From the NCBI GenBank assembly GCA_028023455.1, contig JAQFVV010000043.1, positions 788,001 to 852,000 on the forward strand: 64,000 nt of DNA. The letters run 5' to 3'. This DNA comes from Epiperipatus broadwayi (Eukaryota; Onychophora; Udeonychophora; Euonychophora; Peripatidae). The notes beneath the pieces were generated by a model, which did no database searches, had not been told where the DNA came from, and saw only the letters and a program-made list of their open reading frames with translations. The translations under genes and the position numbers were made by a program. Shown here one piece after another: positions 45,801 through 59,014 of this stretch (within the stretch, counting starts at the first letter, position 1; every line of letters begins with the position of its first letter).

Positions 45801-47851
45801 CCTATGACTGATACACATTTTATTTGGACAGTGTTTATATTTCTTTAAATATTTGATGTTCTAATAAAGCTGAAGAAATAGCTTTAACATCGTCCCTGTA
45901 CTAGAGGATATTGGGCAGGTAAATGACATACCTCTTCGCACTGTACCATGATTTTGAGATATGTTAAGAGTAATACTCTAGCTTTCTTCCTTAATCCTAT
46001 GCATCTGTTTTCGTTATCTTTATTTCATGTAACTGCATCGTTTAGTAAGATATTTTAAAAGAAATGATAAATAATTTAGAACTAAGGTTATGCTATCGTT
46101 TTTGGATAAGATTAGTTTATTTGCTTATAAGGAGCAGAATATTATAACTTAAAATTGAAGATCCAAGGTATCCTAAGGAAAGAAAAGAATCATCGAATAT
46201 ATTTTGAATTTTATTTCGGAAATGAAATATAATTTTTTTTTAAAATAAAGTATCTAAACAAAGATATTTTCTTTAAAGTGAGAATAATTTTAAATGCTTT
46301 AGTATTATTATTTTTTAAGAGAAAAATAAGTATTGCATATTTTTAAAATACAATAGTACAAAGTAAATCATGTAAACAATATGCATAGTATATTTTTTTT
46401 TTATTGATTAACAGAAATATATTGATGATTACACTTATATCATACTAAAGTAAGGCTTAAAGAAGAATATATTATGATTAGTAAACATTGTGTGATAAAT
46501 ACTAAAATCTAGTACTGAATTTTGGATAATATTTTGTGTAACATCTTTGACTTTGCAAGATGAAATTTTTTTTTAATATTTAGAGAAATCCATACTCATT
46601 ATAAAATTTTGTTTTCTATAGAATGTTTTCTAAGTATGAATTTTTAAAATAAGATAGTTTAATAATATTAAGGATAAAATGCTGTTGCTAATAAAGTAGA
46701 TAAATATATTTGTAATAAGTTAACCATAATGAGAAACCAAATAGTAACATTTTTTTAAATTTTGTCCCAAATCTAAATAAAAATATAATTGAAATATAAA
46801 TTTTTTTTATAACCCGGTAGATCAAACTGTAAAGTAAAAAAGTTAAGGATATCCACTGTAAATAATGTAAATAAATTGTTTATTTATTTGTTGTTAGTAA
46901 TAAACTTTGTTAAATTTTGTTATTTCAAAAATTTTGTGTCCGAGTTATTTATTTCTCCACATCGCTGCATGAAATCACGATATATGCATAATAACTGAAA
47001 CAAATATATAATTTTGCACAAAAGATAAATAGAGAATTATTTTAAGAATCTTAAATATTTTATTGGTATTCATTATAATTAAATAATCATAATCTTACAT
47101 TATTTTATTGGTCATAAATCAGTTATCACAATATTATATTAGATTATATGCTATCAGTTGCCACACATATTTTGTTTGTCAGATTATTAAAATGCTACCA
47201 CATATTTATTATATCATTACATGAAGGTAAAGATTATATAAAATTATTTTATTATTTTATTATGGTAATAAAATTATAGTAAAAAGAAAAGATATACAGA
47301 ATTAGTTAAACAATGAAGAATATTATTACTTTTATTTATTATTATTAGTTTCAGTGTAGTAGATTATGACATAAAATCCCTTCTCATATTTTACTACCGT
47401 ATTTTTAAATTAACTTAGAATAAACTTTATGAACCTGAGATTATTTTATTTGAGCTAGATTATTATTAAATAGAAGATTAAGATTTAATTATTAGTTTAA
47501 TCTTAGTGAGTAGAAGTTATTAAAGTCGTAAGAATACTATGAGTTTGTTATTTGAAATAGTAATAAAGGGGGATAGTGTACTTATGCCATTGAGGTAGTA
47601 TCCTGTGGGATATTGGCTCAATGTAATCTATCTGGTCAACTGTATTTTCACTTCAAGTCTCATGAAAATATTAAATATTTATTTAATTTATTTTTATAAA
47701 CTGAACCTTATTCGTATTGTAAATTTGAGCTAGTGAAACATTTTAATTTTAATGCTGAATATTTTATTTATTAACTATTAACTGAGCTAGAACCTATTTT
47801 ATTTTATACCATATATTATCTGGAAGTGAAGATGCATGAGATAAGGTTAGA
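42868..47851 (+). repeat. Unclassified 5-kb noncoding element, copy A
   Basis: Starts TGTGCCCTTTTCTATAG next to a (TA)n run and ends ...AAGGTTAGA followed by (TA)n, so it appears to be inserted in TA repeats. About 5 kb without any open frame of note. Landmarks shared with copies B and C: TTAACAAAGCCCTATGACTG, GGTATCCTGTGGGATATTG-type block near 47610, ACATAAAATCCCTTCTCATA, and ATTTCTCCACATCGCTGCAT. Many T-rich runs. It lies upstream of the first HYDIN exon seen, presumably in an intron. Confidence 0.85.
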
Positions 47852-48040
47852 ATATATATATATATGATAAACAAAAATGCAAGTTAAAAAACTTGCTAAC
47901 GCTTGTATTTATGTCCACAGATGGCGTCCTACCAAGACTGCCAATCAAGCGTGTTTTGTTTACATAAACGTCAGAGTAGTTAGTATTCACTATCTCTAAC
48001 TATAATTCCACTTTCAGATCATGATTTCAAGCTATTTGCT

Positions 48041-48059
48041 ACGTGTGCTCTTCCGATCT
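48041..48059 (+). other. Illumina adapter contamination (read-2 side)
   Basis: ACGTGTGCTCTTCCGATCT is the 3' end of the TruSeq-type index/read-2 adapter. In the uncorrupted copies of this repeat (e.g. 48443-48467) the same place holds ATCGTCAGTGAAAGACAGGA plus a few bases. Artefact, not genome. Confidence 0.97.
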
Positions 48060-48188
48060 AAGAAACTAGATCTGAATACAAACTCTGAGCGTTTATGAAA
48101 CAATTTCTATTCAGCTTGCAAGCGTGAATTTTTTAGACACGTAATGTCTTCAAACTCAGCATAGCAAACCAGATAGCTACATGGGTCT

Positions 48189-48209
48189 AGATCGGAAGAG
48201 CGTCGTGTA
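48189..48209 (+). other. Illumina adapter contamination (read-1 side, reverse complement)
   Basis: AGATCGGAAGAGCGTCGTGT plus A is the reverse complement of the Illumina read-1 adapter end. It replaces GATCTCAGTTCAGCATCACC plus A, seen complemented in the copies at about 48740 and 49150. Together with 48041-48059 it brackets a 129-bp library insert. Confidence 0.97.
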
Positions 48210-48403
48210 CATAGTAGAAGCCTCTGCAATCTATATCATTGCAAGAAAGACCTCAAAGGTACATTTATGATAAACAAAAATGCAAGTTACAAAACTTGCT
48301 AACGCTTGTATTTATGTCCACAGATGGCGTCCTTACCAAGACTGCCAATCAAGCGTGTTTTGTTTATTTAAACGTCAGAGTAGTCAGTATTCACTATCTC
48401 TAA

Positions 48404-48470
48404 CTATAATTCCACTTTCAGATCATGATTTCAAGCTATTTGCTATCGTCAGTGAAAGACAGGAATAAAG
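48404..48470 (-). ncRNA. Type I hammerhead ribozyme, family 2
   Basis: Same ribozyme as at 49301-49366, on the minus strand. Core CTGACGA, stem II AGC-AAATA-GCT, GAAA, palindromic stem III ATCATGAT, C17. Stem I is CTTTCA/TGAAAG plus outer TATTCC/GGAATTA. Fully paired. Confidence 0.88.
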
Positions 48471-48887
48471 AAACTAGATCTGAATACAAACTCTGAGCGT
48501 TTATGAAACAATTTCTATTCAGCTTGCAAGCGTGAATTTTTTAGACACGTAATGTCTTCAAACTAACTACTCTGACGTTTATGTAAACAAAACACGCTTG
48601 ATTGGCAGTCTTGGTAGGACGCCATCTGTGGACATAAATACAAGCGTTAGCAAGTTTTTTAACTTGCATTTTTGTTTATCATAAATGTACCTTTGAGGTC
48701 TTTCTTGCAATGATATAGATTGCAGAGGCTTCTACTATGTGGTGATGCTGAACTGAGATCAGACCCATGTAGCTATCTGGTTTGCTATGCTGAGTTTGAA
48801 GACATTACGTGTCTAAAAAATTCACGCTTGCAAGCTGAATAGAAATTGTTTCATAAACGCTCAGAGTTTGTATTCAGATCTAGTTTC

Positions 48888-48953
48888 TTTATTCCTGTCT
48901 TTCACTGACGATAGCAAACAGCTTGAAATCAGTGATCTGAAAGTGGAATTATA
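48888..48953 (+). ncRNA. Type I hammerhead ribozyme, family 2
   Basis: Core CTGACGA at 48904-48910, stem II AGC-AAACA-GCT, GAAA at 48925-48928, stem III ATC-AGT-GAT (one base longer than its sisters, giving a three-base loop), C17 at 48937. Stem I is CTTTCA/TGAAAG. Cleavage expected after 48937 (AUC). Confidence 0.88.
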
Positions 48954-49300
48954 GTTATAGATAGTGAATACTAACTACTTTGACGTTTATGTAAACAAAA
49001 CTTTACACTTGATTGGCAGTCTTGGTAGAGACGCCATCTGTGGATCATAAATACAAGCGTTAGCAAGTTCTTTAACTTGCATTTTTGTTTATCATAAATG
49101 TACCTTTGAGGTCTTTCTTGCAATGATATAGATTGCAGAGGCTTCTACTATGTGGTGATGCTGAACTGAGATCAGACCCATGTAGCTATCTGGTTTGCTA
49201 TGCTGAGTTTGAAGACATTACGTGTCTAAAAAATTCACGCTTGCAAGCTGAATAGAAATTGTTTCATAAACGCTCAGAGTTTGTATTCAGATCTAGTTTC

Positions 49301-49366
49301 TTTATTCCTGTCTTTCACTGACGATAGCAAATAGCTTGAAATCATGATCTGAAAGTGGAATTATAG
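49301..49366 (+). ncRNA. Type I hammerhead ribozyme, family 2 (complete)
   Basis: Core CTGACGA at 49318-49324 fits CUGANGA. Stem II is AGC-AAATA-GCT. GAAA is at 49338-49341. Stem III ATCATGAT (49341-49348) is fully palindromic. C17 at 49349 gives an AUC triplet with cleavage expected after 49349. Stem I inner CTTTCA (49312-49317) pairs with TGAAAG (49350-49355); past a small internal loop, ATTCC pairs with GGAAT. The internal loop matches the distal loop contacts usual in active natural hammerheads. Confidence 0.9.
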
Positions 49367-49449
49367 TTAGAGATAGTGAATACTAACTACTCTGACGTTT
49401 ATGTAAACAAAACACGCTTGATTGGCAGTCTTGGTAGGACGCCATCTGT

Positions 49450-49451
<2 letters not shown>

Positions 49452-49489
<38 letters not shown>
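49452..49489. repeat. (TA)n microsatellite
   Basis: About 18 uninterrupted TA units at the right edge of the family-2 array. The left edge of the array also meets a TA run, so the array may have split one TA tract. Confidence 0.95.
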
Positions 49490-49492
<3 letters not shown>

Positions 49493-51740
49493 GCAATAAA
49501 CTACCACTATTTGTCTTTCATAACAGTATACTAATTACCAAGAATTAATAATGAGCCAAAAAAAATGTTCTGTATAATGCTTAATAAAAAATAATTAAAA
49601 ACATAATATCTTGCAATTATATATGTTGGAATACGTCCTTCAATTAATTTTAATGGTCAAATGTTTTTTTAGAAAAATTTAAACTTTATTTAAATATATT
49701 TAACTGTTAACAATAACATACAGTTTAATATATAACACAGTGTTTTTGGTGGTATTATTTTCATCTCATCTTCAGAACCAATTAGGCTATTCTGTCATAC
49801 CTCTATACAATGCCAATCAGAGGGGGGATCAGCAGGAACAGCTTCCTCAGCCCTTGCAATATTAGGGGCCTTAACTTGATAACTTAATATGTTAAACAAA
49901 AATATAGAAGGCAAAGTGATGTCACAGCTCGCAGAATGGCCTTAATTTTACAGTTAAATTCCCAAAAAAAATATTCGAGTAAAACTTTTCAAAGTAAGCA
50001 TACCATGAGTTGAAAATGTAAGCCAGTTTAAAGATAAGATGCCAATTTGACAACTCTGGGATGAAAGCAATTGCAGTGCTCGGTGACCGGTACAACTGAT
50101 AATCTAGAGCCGGCTGTCAGTCAATTTTGTGCTAACAGTGTTTTACAATACTAACAGTGCTAGAGTTAATTTACCCTATCCATGTGCTATTTGAATCTGA
50201 TCTGCTTGCTTGTTTCTGTGACTCATAACTAACTGCTGCTGAAGTCCCCAGGCCCTGTAAGTAAAAACCTGTTTCGTCTCTCTCTCCCCATGTTCTTATT
50301 TTAAATTTTGATGGGCCTCTAAAATATTAGTTGCCCCAGACATTGAATTTTCTCTGAAAGGCCCTTTCAGAGAAAATTCAATGTCTGGGGTGACTAATAT
50401 TCATATAATCTTGTTAAATTGTTAGTTAACGACCACTGTAACATTGAATTAATTTTTTTCTTTTCATCATTATGATCTACATTGTAAATATATAGTGGCT
50501 TTATATACCCCTACAATGGCAAGGATTGGAATGATAAATATATTTAATCATTAATATGGTAGGGATACATATTTTATGCACACACATGTATATAATTTTT
50601 TTTGTGTCAAAAGAGTTTTTCAATTTTTATTTTGTTTGTAAATAAACATTGTTATTTTGATTCTCACTAAATGGTCTCTAGTTTATCAAAATCATTTATT
50701 CATTCATTCATCAAAAATGATTAATTATACAAAGTATAGATGGGATAGGAAATTTAAAGAGGCAATATTGATTAAAAATATAAAACCAAATCTTAATAGA
50801 GATTTTGGGGTAAAGACAATAATTTTCTAAACAATTATTATTAATAATAGTTTGAATATAAAATTGTTTAAAAAAATAAAGTTGAAAAAATGATGATAGA
50901 GGGAGGTGTTAAGCAAGTATAAAACTTTTGAAAATTTTATCAGTTTGGTTTTTAGAAATAGGATAGTAAAGAGGTGAATATTTGTAACACAAAAAGGTAA
51001 TATGTAATGTGAAAAAAATTAATAGTTAATTATAAAATATATAATAAAATAAGAAAAGGTTAGAAGTGGATTAAAAATATAAGTAAAAAAATAATAATAA
51101 AATAATATGTATTAAACAGTAGAATATAAAGTTAAAGTTTTAAAATTAAAATTATAATAAATAGTTTTTAAATTAATTTAAAAATAAAATAATATAAAAT
51201 AACTGTGGATAAAATTAATTAAGAGTAAAGTAAGAAAATGGAAAATTATTATTTATAATGGTCATGTTAAGATGTATGTTTTAATTGTGTATTTAATTAT
51301 GTATATAAACATGTATATAAAATGTGTTGATTGTATAATTATATATTTGGATATCGTAGTGATGATGACTGCAGAACAGTCAAAAGTGTACGAATAAAGT
51401 TTTAATATAAAAATAGTATTGTTGAAGTGTTTAAGAAAGTTAAAAATGATATATGTAAATATAGAAATCAATACATAAGAAAAGGAAGAAGAAATTATAT
51501 TACCATTTTATTTAGTTGTCACATAAAAAATTAAAGTGAAATTTCTCATTTTTATTATTCTAAAGGCAATAAGGTAACTAAACCAATGAAAAGTATCATT
51601 AAAAAATCCTAATGCGTGCATTTTAGCAAACTAGACCCAAATTATATTTCAAAAAGTGAGGCTAGAATTATTATTGTATTTACTAGTATTGGATATTTTT
51701 TGATATAGATATTATTGTTTATGCACTTATATATATATAT
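49490..51740. other. Spacer between repeats, with one SINE-like tail and one palindrome
   Basis: 49670-49810 resembles the tail of the SINE pair at 37.4-38.06 kb (TTTAAATATATTTAACTG, CATCTTCAGAACC). 49820-50280 is less AT-rich and unrecognised. 50325-50397 is a tight palindrome (CCCAGACATTGAATTTTCTC / GAGAAAATTCAATGTCTGGG). After 50700 it is AT-rich with A/T runs and no gene. Confidence 0.5.
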
Positions 51741-54700
51741 TGTGCCCTTTTCTATAGGTCAATGATGGTTATAAATGGTCAATTACTAAAAAAATTTAAA
51801 ATTAATATTATATAGTATTTAAAATTATAGACTATATTAAGCAGTAAAAGATTAATATGATATATTTAATAATAAATATTGTGATGGTGAGAATTGTATC
51901 TAATTCTATATTTTTCTAAATTGTTTTTCAAAATTTTATATAATTATTTTATATAATATAAGTAGCAAATTTATTAAGACAGATAAAATTAGACTAAACA
52001 CCGGAAATGACTACATGACTGTCTGGAATATTCTATGTATAAGCACCGGTTTAAATTAATACTAATAATTAAAATATTTAAATAGTATATTATAGAAGTG
52101 GATGGAATTGTCACACATCATAATAAAAATAAGTAGTATACACCTTTATTAATTATTGTTTCAAAATTGTTTTAAAGGTAGTTAAATTGTAATAGATAAT
52201 AATTGATTTAAAAATAATAATTAGTTAACATTTAAGTCTATTATGTCATGATTTTAAAACTTTAGAAATTGTTTATAAATCCAAGTAGGGATTGACCAAT
52301 AAAAAATAGATCTTGGCAGACAACCAAAATCGCGCCAACTAATTGTATAAACGGGGGAGAACAAAAATGTGTTGACTCCAGAGCAGAGGTAAAATTTTAA
52401 GCTCTCTAATTTTTTTTTCTTCAATTTATTAGTCAATTTTATTATAATTTTAATAATATCTTTGAAAGAAACCAACTGACAATTTAAAAATCATCTGAAG
52501 AGAATCTTAGAATAAAATGTTTTAAAAAAAGTTTTTCATAGTAATGTTTCACTAACTTTACAGTAACCTGCCAGTGGATTCTATCCAAATATAATCGGAG
52601 TTTTCAATAGAAAATGGATAGATTCTTAAAACCAAGTTGTAAATTTTATAATATTCCAAATATGTTAATATTATTCGTTGATATAGTTTATATAGTGTAT
52701 CACTATGAAAGCTGCTTTCGTGTGTATAAAATCAATGAAAGGACATTGTGCGCAGAGTTAATGAAGATAATGGAAAATAAAAATAAGTATTATTCATATA
52801 AGAATAAATGGACAAAAGGAATTTTAATATTGAAATAGTTTGAATTGCTTTCTTTAAGATGACTTGAGAAAATACTCTAGAAAATAGTTAAAGATCGAAA
52901 GTAGTGTATATAAAATAATAATGAATGAAAGTGAAGTTTACCAAGGAAAACACTTGCCTAAAGAAAAAAAAATATTTTACAGAAGAGAAATATAAAATAT
53001 TGGATCCATGGAAAACACAATTGGTACCGTAATTATTAAATAATTGTAGTTTAACTAGAAATAAAGATGCATCAACGTGCCGAGGTAATATTCGCCAGAA
53101 CATTAAAAAGCTTCGTGGGATAACTAAATAAAATGTTTTCTAATAATTTTGGATTAAACACTAAAACTAACGATCGTCTAAACAGTTTATTAAATGAACT
53201 AATTTATTTAAAACTTTAATAAGCATAAAGGATAACATTCGAACAAAAGAAGAAATAATAAATATTATGGGACTAACCAAGATTTACCATCAGAAAAATA
53301 TGTGATTATGGTTTGAATTATTTTCTTTACTAATCTAAGTTAAACATTAAGTTTTAGATAGCGATAGGGAAAACAAAATACATTAATTTGTGATATAACA
53401 TTATATGAAATAATATGTGGTGATTTTGAATTTTAAAATAAAATTGTGTGTATGTGGAAATTTGTATATTTGCGATGCTCGAAGAGAAAGAAACCTACTA
53501 CGAACTCTGATAGGAAGATAAAGATTGTTTTTGGTAACATTTATAATTATTAATGATATATAATTTATGTTTTATTTATTTAGATCAGCTGAGAATCGAA
53601 TGAATGTAGCGCAAAAGTTTTATTGTTATTATTGTTGTAAAACGCATTTTTGAAAACAACACTCTAAAACACTTTGAGATGTGATTAGATTTTTAAAGAT
53701 ATGCATACGATAATCATTTTATGTGTTATTAATATAGTTCAATATAACCGATGGTTATGTGATATTTTCTGTTAATTTTCCGATTGGGATATTTAAATGT
53801 TATTTTAACAAAACGTAGATGTTGAACCTACAGTGTAATAAAGCAAGACAAATTGTTCTTATGGAATAGGGAAATGTTTTTATATCAGCAAATTTTGTTT
53901 ATTGTTTTTAAAAGTAGTTAGTATTTTATCGATGTTGGATACAGTAAAAATCTCGAGAGATAGTTTGGGTAGTGACTTGGTAGCACGTGGTGATTCGGAA
54001 ACCAAGAGGATGTATTAAAAACTAGGATGCTACAGGGAGTGAAATAATAGGTAGTTTTAGATGTTAATCAGCGTAGTTAACAAAGCCCTATGACTGGTAC
54101 CCATGTTGTCTTGGACAGTGGTATTTTATATATTTCTTGTGAGTCATACTAGATGTTTGGTAAAGCTGAGTAAACAGCTGCCACATCATGCTTATCGCCA
54201 AGGTTATTAGACAATGAATGTCAGACCTATTCACACTGTTCCATACATTTTTTGAAGTATATTGCGGATAAGTTATCTATCTATCTTCCCGATATCCTAT
54301 ACATCTTTCGCTATCTTTATCTGTATTTCTTGCAACTACATCGTTATATTATAAGTCTATTAAAAGGGAAACAATAGATATTTTAGAATGTATGTCATGC
54401 TTTTATTTGGAATAAGAATAGTTAAGTATTAACGAAGAGTAGATTATGATTATTGAAAGAAAGATGCAGATATCCTAAGAAGGGAAGGAGTTAGAGAATT
54501 ATTTTAATTCCTTTTTAAGAAATGAACTATAATTTTATAAAAGTATATCCAAATAGAAATATACAAAAATATTAAATATAATTTCACGTTTTCTTATTGT
54601 TAATTATATTTTAAAAAATACAAGTATTGCATATTTAGAAAAATACAATAACATTCGATAATTATAGTATATGTGAAACTGTAACAGGTGATAATTAAAC

Positions 54701-56227
54701 CCATGTTATGGTATTATACATGAGTATGGCTTATGGAATAAACGTATTATAGTTTACGAGCATTGGAGAACAAATGTTAAAAGTAATAATAATATTTGAA
54801 TAATATGCGGAGTGACTTATATAAAGTTACAAGAAAATGTAATTTTCTTTTAAAAACCATATTGATTGTAAAATTATGATGTTATAAATGATGTTTATCC
54901 ACATAGATAATTTATAATACAGTAACTTTAATATTAAAAGGTAAAGAATGGTGTTACCCATAAAATAGTTAAAATAAGTGATATGATAAACCTAATGAGA
55001 AATAAATAAATAACTTTTAAAAGGCATAATAAGTTTAATTAACGATAAAAGAAATATAAATGTGTATAATTCAGCTATTGTAGTGTAAAGAAAAATGAGA
55101 ATATCCCTTGTAAATAGATGTAGATGGATTTGTTTGTTTTATTTATTTTTATTGATGTTAATAAAATTTTAAAATTTGTTTATTAAAACTTGTGTCTGAG
55201 TTTTGTTTTCTCTACATCGTTGCATGAATTCACAGGGTATGTTCACAACCATTAAACTAAGTATATGATTGTTTGCACAAAAGATAAATAGAGAAGTATG
55301 TTTAATCTTAAATATTTATTGATGTTCTTGTAATTAAATAATTATCAAATTGCATTGCGTTACTGGTCATCAATCCATTATCATAATATTTTGCTAAATT
55401 ATATGCTATTAGTTGCCACTTGCTTTATTTATCACATTATCTAAACACTGCCACTTATTAATTTATTTTATTACTTAAAGATAAAAAAGGGGATATTAGA
55501 TTATTAACTAATTTATTACGGTTATAAATTTGCAATGAAAGAAAAGCTGTACTAGTTGGATTAAGCAATGAAGATTGTGATTATTATTGTTTTATTATTA
55601 ATCTAATTGCAGAGTAGTAGATTATGACATAAAATCCCTTATCATATTTTGCTACCATATGTTTATTAACATATGAATAAATTTAAGAACCTGAGATTAT
55701 TTCATTTGAGCTAGATGATTACTATTATTATTATTAGAGATAAAAGATTAATACTTTAATTGTTAAATGAGTCTTAGTGATTAGAAGTTGCGGAAGTCAT
55801 AAGAATACTATGTAGTTATTATGTGTAATAGTAGTATAAGGGGGGATATTGTTCTTATGCCATTGAGGTGGTATCCTGTGGGATATTGTCTCAATGTAAT
55901 CTACCTTGTCACCCACATTTCCACTTCTAGTCTCATGAATTCCTGAATATTTATTTGAGTTAGTTTAAAACAGAACCTAAGTTAATTTTAAGAAACTTGA
56001 GCTAGTAAAGCATTTAATTGAATATTTCATTAATTATTAGAGCTAGAACCCGGTTAGGTGATTTTCACTATATTATATTTATTTTGGGAGAAGTGGAGAT
56101 AAGGGAACGGGGCGGTTAGATTATGGCCCTCAACGTGATTGGCCTGATGTGTAGTGGAGCTACACACGATGACAAGGGCAGATTATGGCGCCCAACTTTA
56201 GGGGCCTGATGTGTTAGAAAGGGCAGA
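51741..56227 (+). repeat. Unclassified 5-kb noncoding element, copy B (diverged)
   Basis: Starts TGTGCCCTTTTCTATAGGTC beside a (TA)n run, exactly like copy A, and keeps the same landmarks in the same order (TTAACAAAGCCCTATGACTG at about 54079; GGTATCCTGTGGGATATTGT at about 55870). It is clearly more diverged from A than C is. Beyond the GGTTAGA end of A it has about 105 extra bases (56121-56227) holding two TGGC-CCAAC motifs and ending TGTTAGAAAGGGCAGA, whose complement resembles the element's start. Confidence 0.82.
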
Positions 56228-59014
56228 ATATATATTCTAACCTTGCCAATGTCTTGTGCATCTTCACTTCCAGAATAGTATATGATATAAAATAAAACGG
56301 GTTCTAGCTCAGTTAATAATTAATAAATAAAATATTCAGCATTAAAATTAAAATGTTTCACTAGCTCAAATTTAAAATATGAATAAGGTTCAGTTTATAA
56401 AAATAAATTAAATAAATATTTAATATTTTCATGAGACTTGAAGTGAAAATACATGTGAGAAGATAGATTACATTGAGCCAATATCCCACAGGATACTACC
56501 TCAATGGCATAAGAACACTATCCTCCCTTTATTACTATTTCAAATAACAAACTCATAGTATTCTTACGACTTTATTAACTTCTACTCACTAAGATTAAAC
56601 TAATAATTAAGTCTTAATCTTCTATTTGTAATAATCTAGCTCAAATAAATAATCTCAGGTTCATAAAGTTTATTCTAAGTTAATAAAATATGGTAGTAAA
56701 ATATGAGAAGGGATTTTATGTCATAATCTACTACACTGAAACTAATAATAATAAATAATAATAATAATATTCTTCATTGTTTAACTACTACTGGATATCT
56801 TTTCTTTTCTATTACCATAATAAAATAATAAAATAATTTTATATAATCTTTTACCTTCATGTAATAATATAATAAATACATGGTAGCATATGATAATCTG
56901 ATAAACAAAGGATGTGTGGCAATTGATAGCATATAATTCAGTATAGTATTGTGATAACTGATTTATGACTAATAAAACAATGTAAAATTATAATTATTTA
57001 ATTAAAAGAATACCAATAAAATATTTAAATTCTTAAATATAACTCTCTATTTATCTTTTTGTGCAAAATTATATTTTTGTTTCAATTGTTATGAATATAT
57101 CATGATTTCATGCAGTGAAGTGGAGAAATAAACAATCAAGACACAAAAATTTTGAAAAACAAATTTTAACAAAGTTTATTAACAACAACAAATAAAATAA
57201 ACAATTTATGTACACTATTTACAATGGATATCCTTATTTTAATCTTACATTTTTATCTACTAAGTTATATAAAAAATAGTTTATAGTTTAGTTATATCTT
57301 TATTTATACTTAAGACAAAATAATAAAAAAATGTTACCATTTGTTTTCTCATTATGGTTAACTTATTATAAATATATTTACTTATTAGCAGAATATTTCA
57401 TCATTAATATTATTAAACTATCTTATTTTTAAAAAAAAAAAATTCATAGGAAAACATTCTATAGAAAAAACAAAATTAACTTTATAATGAGTATGGATTT
57501 CTCAAAATATTAAAAAAATTTTCATCTTGCAAAGTCAAAGATGTTACATAAAATATTCATCCAAAATTCAGTACTAGATTTTAGTGTTTTATCACACGAT
57601 GTTTACTAATCATAATATATTCTTATTTAGCCTTACTTTAGTATGATATAAGTGTAATAATCAATATATTCCTGTTATTCAATAAACAAAAAATATACTA
57701 TGTGTATTCCCTACATTTATTGTATATCATTGTATTTTAAAAAATATGCAATACTTATTTTTCTCTTAAAAATAATAAAGCATTCAAAAAAAAATTAACA
57801 TTTTAAAGAAAATATCTTGTTTAGATACTCTATTCCAAAATTTATATTTCATTTCCGAAATGAATTCAAAATATATTCTATGATTCTTTCCTTTCCCTTA
57901 GGATTCATTGGACCTTCAATTTTAAGTTATAAAATTCTATTCCTTCTAAGCAAATAAACCAATCTTATACAAAACAATAGCATAACCTAAGTTCTAAATT
58001 ATTTACCATTTCTTTTCAAAATATCTTACTAAACGATGCAGTTACATGAAATAAAGATAGCGAAACAGATGATTTAAGGAAGAAAGCTAGAGTATCACTC
58101 ATAATATATCTCAAAAATCATGGCACAGTGCATTACAAGAAAGAGGTATGACCTTTACCTGTCTAATAACCTCTAATACATGAACAATGTTAAAGCTATT
58201 TCTTCAGCTTTATTAGAACATCAAATATTTAAAGAAATATAAAACACTGTCCAAATAAAATGTGTACCAGTCATAGGGCTTCGTTAACTATGCTGATATC
58301 CACATAAAGACTAAATATTATTTCTATTCCTTATCATATCCTATTTCTTAAAAAACATCATCTTGGTTTCCTGTTCACTAAGTACTTCCAAGCCACTATT
58401 TCAACATTATTTCTCAAGATTTTCCACATCTTACATCGATAAATAACTATCTGCATTTACAAAACAATAAATAAAATTCATTGATAATTAAACAATTTCA
58501 CTGTTCCACAAGAAAAGTTTGTCTACTTCATCATTCTGTATGTTTAATCATATACAATCTAACTAGACAATATTTGAATTTCCAATAGCATGAAAAGTTT
58601 TAAAAGAATCACATAATTATTTGTTATTATGTTGGATTATATCACTAATATATAAAAAAAAATCATTGTATGCATATTTTCAAATCAATCCTATCTCATA
58701 ATGTTTTTTAAAATGTTGTATGAAAATGCATTACATATAATTAAAACTTTTACACTTCATTCTTACTATCCATAGATGATCTAAAGAAAACAAAAATATA
58801 CATTATAAATTATTAATAGTCATTATTATTACCAAAATAACCTTTATCTGGTCATCATATTCAGTAGGCTTCTTCATCCACTAGATACCGATCATTGCAA
58901 ACATAAAGAAATATAACAAAACAACACTCTCCATATAGTAGTGCCATCTTGTGCTAACAAGAGCAATCAATGGATGCCAGAAGGCTTGTGCATAAAATCC
59001 CTATCTAGTGCCTA

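Larger units (their letters stand above)
47866..49451. mobile_element. Family-2 hammerhead element array (direct and inverted copies)
   Basis: Unit of about 400 bp: copy 1 (47866-48268) and truncated copy 2 (48269-48567) are in one direction, then two copies in the other direction (about 48567-48976 and 48977-49451, period about 413). Boundaries carry GATAAACAAAAATGCAAGTT and its complement. The array sits between the TA-rich end of repeat A and a (TA)n run. Copy 1 is corrupted by adapter sequence. No open frames of note. Confidence 0.9.
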
